This document shows, piece by piece, positions 12,662 to 13,401 of a stretch of 13,401 nucleotides of DNA. The stretch covers positions 1-13,401 of the forward strand of contig JAGAEB010000038.1 of assembly GCA_017613335.1 (NCBI GenBank), written 5' to 3'. Source of the stretch: Methanosarcinaceae archaeon (GTDB lineage: Archaea > Halobacteriota > Methanosarcinia > Methanosarcinales > Methanosarcinaceae). The position numbers and the translations under genes are program-made. The stretch's first letter is position 1. Each line of letters starts with the position of its first letter. The notes under the pieces are model-generated. The model had not been told where the DNA came from, made no database searches, and saw only the letters and a program-made list of their open reading frames with translations.

Positions 12662-13401
12662 ATGCCCGAAAAAAACAATTCATACATCGGAAACCATGCC
12701 GGCAGCGCAGGATATGACAGCGCCGAAGCCGGACATGATACCGGCGATGACATCATCGTCGTTTCCGTCAATGATGATTCCAAAAAGATCCGTCAGATCC
12801 TCTCTAATGAAACGTCCATGAAGATCGTCAGCTGTCTCAAAGAAGAACGTCTCTCGGCAAGCGCGATCTCCAAAAAGCTGGATGTCCCGCTCCCGACCGT
12901 CAAATACAATCTGGACGCGCTTGTCGAAAGCGGTCTTGTCCGTATCAGTTCTGTCCGGTACAGTGAAAAAGGGCGCCAGGTCAAGATTTATGAAGCGCCC
13001 GAAAAGATCATCGTCTTCGCGCCCGAAAAGTCAGGTCCGTCGATCGCGGCCATGCTCAAAAAATATGCCGCAGCCCTCTGTCTGGCTGTCGGCGGCGGCA
13101 TCATTTTCAGTGAATCCGGCAGATTCTTCCTCAGCAGATACGGCATATCGACTGATATGGTCTATGACGGAAACGATGCCGGGATCCATATGTCGGCTGC
13201 CGGTCCTGATGCGGAGGAAAGCGCCGTTCTCTTCAATTATGCGACGGACAACAAAGCCGCAGATATCCCGGGAGAGATCCCCGCGCCCGAACCGTCTTCA
13301 TTTACGGCCTCGTCCGGACCGGACGGCGCATCAGGGATCGTCTCTCCTTCTCTCCCCGGAAACGGTTCCGGATCAGCTTCCGTCTCTGACGCCGGATCTG
13401 C
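12662..13401 (+). CDS. winged-helix (ArsR-like) regulator with a membrane segment, partial at the window end
   Basis: The frame is open from ATG at 12662 to the last base (246 complete codons) with no stop, so the 3' end is missing. GGAGAG lies 8 nt upstream of the ATG. Residues 1-28 are polar and variable. Residues 45-115 form a winged helix: ETSMKIVSCLKEE, SASAISKKLDVPLPTVKYNL as helix-turn-helix, ALVESGLVRI, and the wing SSVRYSEKGRQVKIYEAP. Residues 128-149 (AAMLKKYAAALCLAVGGGII) are hydrophobic and may be a single membrane helix, which suggests a membrane-anchored regulator. After about 180 the sequence turns into a Pro/Ser/Gly/Asp-rich, probably disordered region. Ligand and targets are unknown. 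The divergent purP and the inverted repeats between them are candidate targets. Confidence 0.82.
   Translation, partial: MPEKNNSYIGNHAGSAGYDSAEAGHDTGDDIIVVSVNDDSKKIRQILSNETSMKIVSCLKEERLSASAISKKLDVPLPTVKYNLDALVESGLVRISSVRYSEKGRQVKIYEAPEKIIVFAPEKSGPSIAAMLKKYAAALCLAVGGGIIFSESGRFFLSRYGISTDMVYDGNDAGIHMSAAGPDAEESAVLFNYATDNKAADIPGEIPAPEPSSFTASSGPDGASGIVSPSLPGNGSGSASVSDAGS

Noticed and set aside
1..13401. Insertion sequence, integrase or other mobile element
   Set aside because: No transposase or recombinase motif was found in any frame. The tRNA-Thr gene has no visible partial duplicate nearby that would mark an integration site.

Overview
The window looks like part of a euryarchaeal chromosome, most likely a methanogen of the order Methanomicrobiales. 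The evidence is: an archaeal-type PurP (ATP-grasp FAICAR synthetase), a tRNA gene without an encoded CCA end, AT-rich TATA-like elements about 30-45 bp upstream of genes, Shine-Dalgarno sites matching GGAGGTGATC, and two stand-alone winged-helix regulators of a type I associate with this order. The order-level assignment rests on remembered family resemblance, not on a search.

Layout. Positions 1-190 hold an almost perfect 17-bp tandem array. A class II aldolase/adducin-family gene (minus, 276-1046) shares an AT-rich divergent promoter with a tRNA-Thr(TGT) gene (plus, 1125-1198), which ends in a clear hairpin plus T-run terminator. Next comes an alpha/beta hydrolase (minus, 1455-2366) with short-unit arrays at both ends: a 16-bp array over its stop codon and a 26-bp/72-bp array before its start. 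A winged-helix regulator (plus, 2895-3542) lies beyond an AT-rich imperfect palindrome. A 494-bp non-coding stretch follows, with a degenerate repeat, a promoter candidate and a strong bulged hairpin.

The core of the window is a complete seven-gene Mrp/Mnh cation/proton antiporter operon, mrpABCDEFG (4037-10669). Every junction overlaps by 1-4 bases (ATGA or TGATG), so translation is probably coupled. MrpA is the long form that includes the MbhD/MbhE-like C-terminus. MrpB, MrpD and MrpG carry unusual low-complexity hydrophilic extensions or inserts, and the MrpG tail continues in frame for 41 codons beyond its TAA stop.

The convergent region to purP (10670-11341) is repeat-rich: AAC/GAA-rich codons, an 11-bp perfect hairpin, a second and unrelated 17-bp array, a 15-bp triplication, and a purP terminator on the minus strand. 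purP (minus, 11342-12415) is divergent from a second winged-helix gene (plus, from 12662) that runs off the window end. Two overlapping GATC-centred inverted repeats lie between them.

The genes look like ordinary housekeeping and ion-homeostasis functions. What stands out is the density of minisatellites at gene borders, several of which enter coding sequence and become charged protein tails, and the structured leader in front of the antiporter operon.
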